Of a stretch of DNA of 35,522 nucleotides, positions 34,333 through 35,522 are shown one piece after another. The notes under the pieces are model-generated. The model did no database searches, was not told the origin of the DNA, and saw only the letters and a program-made list of their open reading frames with translations. Source of the DNA: Streptomycetaceae bacterium (lineage in GTDB: Bacteria > Actinomycetota > Actinomycetes > Nanopelagicales > Nanopelagicaceae); assembly GCA_007279945.1 (NCBI GenBank), contig QYPG01000018.1, positions 1 to 35,522 of the forward strand. Direction: 5' to 3'. The position numbers and the translations under genes are program-made. Numbering within the stretch: position 1 is the stretch's first letter; each line of letters opens with the position of its first letter.

Positions 34333-34790
34333 GGGCTTATATATTCCTGAGCTGATGCCTCAATAGTTCGGTGCGAACCATGATCAATAAATGTAATTGT
34401 TAAACGAATGCGCCCATCGGCAGAAAAACATGGTTGATTCGTGCATTCATAGCGTGCAGTTAGACTGTTTATCTCATCATCGGTGAGCCCTAAGTTATCG
34501 GCAATCACCGATAAAGCTTGCCCTGCAACTATTCGGCCAGCATGATCACTATCGCTTGCAACGTATGCTCGTAATCCTTCGCGTGCAAGGACCCGAGCAA
34601 TCTCTTCATTTCCGCTAACAGAGGAAAAGTGATTGAGATACATGAATATGGGAATGAAAAGTGGAATTGCCAATGCAACAAACTCAACGATTGCGCTACC
34701 TGCATCCTCGCTGAATCGTTGCTGGAGAGATTTGAGATGCTCACAAAGGCGAATAAGACTCCATGGGGCACCTATGTCTCGCACCTTCAA
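34323..34790 (-). CDS. TadE-like pilus assembly protein
   Basis: The 155-residue protein has the TadE-type segment EDAGSAIVEFVALAIPLFIPIFMYL (about 28-52), with the Glu that marks prepilin-like proteins, and an extracytoplasmic remainder with a possible disulfide pair (ECTNQPC). The start is TTG 34790, which overlaps the previous stop (TTGA); a GTG two codons later is an alternative. It is part of a run of small Tad-like genes. Confidence 0.7.
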   Translation of the reverse strand: MKVRDIGAPWSLIRLCEHLKSLQQRFSEDAGSAIVEFVALAIPLFIPIFMYLNHFSSVSGNEEIARVLAREGLRAYVASDSDHAGRIVAGQALSVIADNLGLTDDEINSLTARYECTNQPCFSADGRIRLTITFIDHGSHRTIEASAQEYISPWM

Positions 34791-35188
34791 TTCACGTCTT
34801 CCATAATTGCAACACCTTTGACGTTGGTGCTCGGGGCGCCACCCAATAGTTCGATTAATCCGGGGACTATCGATGGCACCAATGAGCGTCGATGAGTAAC
34901 TAGCACTCTGATGTGAGTGAATGGATCCGGGGAGTTGAGCTCTATTACTTCGTCGGAAACAGCTAGTTCTCCGCTGATTGCCCGAGTGGAAGCGTCGCTT
35001 TCAGCTAGCGCTAAATCACCATTGCGTATGTTTGTGGCGATAATTATTTGCAACCCAACAAGAAATAATATGAGTAAGGGAATGAGAACCATAGAGCTTT
35101 CTACATTTCCTTGATCCTTTCGGAACAAAGACAGCAAAGTGTGAGGCTTTCTTCTGACTACTGGGATGACACATACAGGAATGAGCAT
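34787..35188 (-). CDS. TadE-like pilus-associated protein
   Basis: The 133-residue protein has KDQGNVESSMVLIPLLILFLVGLQIIIATNIRNGD (about 24-58), a prepilin-like polar/hydrophobic junction with the conserved Glu, and a short extracytoplasmic domain. It ends overlapping the next start. It resembles TadE/TadF-type minor pseudopilins. It lies 10 bp after the small pilin-like gene. Confidence 0.65.
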   Translation of the reverse strand: MLIPVCVIPVVRRKPHTLLSLFRKDQGNVESSMVLIPLLILFLVGLQIIIATNIRNGDLALAESDASTRAISGELAVSDEVIELNSPDPFTHIRVLVTHRRSLVPSIVPGLIELLGGAPSTNVKGVAIMEDVN

Positions 35189-35198
35189 TTCACGAGCC

Positions 35199-35432
35199 TT
35201 AGCGAATCCCGTTCATTGCATCCAAAGAATTCTTTAGGATTGTTGTGAGGCGCGGTGCTGCAATAGTCCAAATTGCCGTCACCAATCCGGTTGTCATAAG
35301 AACGACCAAAACCCATCCGGGTACATCGCCGCGTTCATTGCGTATGCGTGCATAAAAACTCTTATGCGCAATTATGAGCTTCTCGCGAAAAACCAATTCC
35401 ATGGTAACGAGTGATGTTGCAAATTTTTTCAT
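35199..35432 (-). CDS. small Flp-pilin-like membrane protein
   Basis: The 77-residue protein has a basic N-terminal half and one hydrophobic segment near residues 37-58 (GDVPGWVLVVLMTTGLVTAI), followed by a short helix, similar to the small proteins found beside TadE genes. It could be an Flp-like pilin or a minor component; a classical G/XXXXEY processing site is not present. The ATG has AGGAGG 5 nt upstream. A 14-bp repeat array stands 19 bp upstream of the ATG. Its upstream neighbour is outside the window. Confidence 0.6.
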   Translation of the reverse strand: MKKFATSLVTMELVFREKLIIAHKSFYARIRNERGDVPGWVLVVLMTTGLVTAIWTIAAPRLTTILKNSLDAMNGIR

Positions 35433-35451
35433 TATTCCTCCTAGTTAGATA

Positions 35452-35522
35452 GTTTGGTGGCTGTTGTTTGGTGGCTGTTGTTTGGTGGCTGTTGTTTGGT
35501 GGCTGTTGTTTGGTGGCTGTTG
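35452..35522. repeat. five tandem copies of a 14-bp unit, running off the window
   Basis: Perfect copies of GTTTGGTGGCTGTT begin at 35452, 35466, 35480, 35494 and 35508, and the next unit begins at 35522. The array continues past the window, so its length is unknown. It lies in the leader or intercistronic space before the pilin-like gene. Confidence 0.97.

Noticed and set aside
35452-35522. Tandem repeats as a possible CRISPR array or replication origin iterons
   Set aside because: There are no spacers and no dnaA, DnaA boxes or rep gene nearby.
1-35522. Insertion sequences, integrases, toxin-antitoxin pairs or phage-defence systems
   Set aside because: No transposase, integrase or recognised defence gene was seen; the HNH/DUF222 protein alone is not enough to call a mobile or defence element.

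Overview
The window looks like a streamlined freshwater actinobacterium of the acI lineage (Nanopelagicales; Candidatus Planktophila or Nanopelagicus type). The evidence is an actinorhodopsin gene, moderate GC with very short intergenic gaps, actinobacterial gene orders (prfB-ftsE-ftsX-smpB-ssrA; clpS-DUF2017-murI-rph-rdgB), DUF3039, a DUF222/HNH protein and Streptomyces-type xylose isomerase numbering. The genus is an inference, because no marker gene was compared.

Layout. 1-3.7 kb: end of a sugar-binding protein, single-domain ABC ATPase and permease of a xylose-type transporter (+), convergent with xylose isomerase (-). 3.8-6.3 kb: Gfo/Idh/MocA-like protein, tRNA-Leu(UAG), a small helix-hairpin-helix protein, then a heavy-metal chaperone and a DUF305 protein (-). 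6.3-10.6 kb (-): O-acetylhomoserine sulfhydrylase, a small membrane protein, actinorhodopsin and a DUF885 peptidase-like protein. 10.7-15.2 kb (+): MFS transporter, hemolysin III, coiled-coil protein with a lysine/alanine tail, and an acyltransferase-3/SGNH protein; a lysine-rich membrane protein with a fibronectin-like end converges on them (-). 16.1-21.4 kb (-): DUF3039, GH18, clpS, DUF2017, murI, rph, rdgB. 21.4-25.2 kb (+): argF and the three-gene proton-translocating transhydrogenase pntAA-AB-B. 25.4-29.2 kb (+): pirin, DUF222/HNH, GNAT and a small membrane protein. 29.2-33.7 kb (-): tmRNA, smpB, ftsX, ftsE, prfB. 33.7-35.5 kb (-): three TadE/TadG-like pseudopilin-type proteins and a small Flp-like protein.

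How parts fit together. Actinorhodopsin would build a light-driven proton gradient and PntAB could spend it on NADPH, so the window carries both a source and a consumer of proton motive force. Xylose uptake and isomerisation feed the pentose phosphate pathway; xylulokinase is not in the window. SmpB and tmRNA form the trans-translation system and ClpS adapts substrates for Clp proteolysis.

The most interesting signals are regulatory and structural. (1) The actinorhodopsin gene has a perfect 14-bp palindrome over its -35 box, an apparent leader of about 100 nt with the Shine-Dalgarno in a hairpin, and no ATG/GTG/TTG at the position the Shine-Dalgarno marks. (2) Several genes have a TANNNT box 6-7 nt before the start codon, which suggests leaderless mRNAs. 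(3) A 44-bp tandem repeat has copied the prfB stop codon. (4) Two unrelated arrays of 14-bp tandem repeats are present. (5) Two proteins with histone-H1-like lysine/alanine tails flank the acyltransferase gene. I found no CRISPR array, insertion sequence, prophage or defence system.
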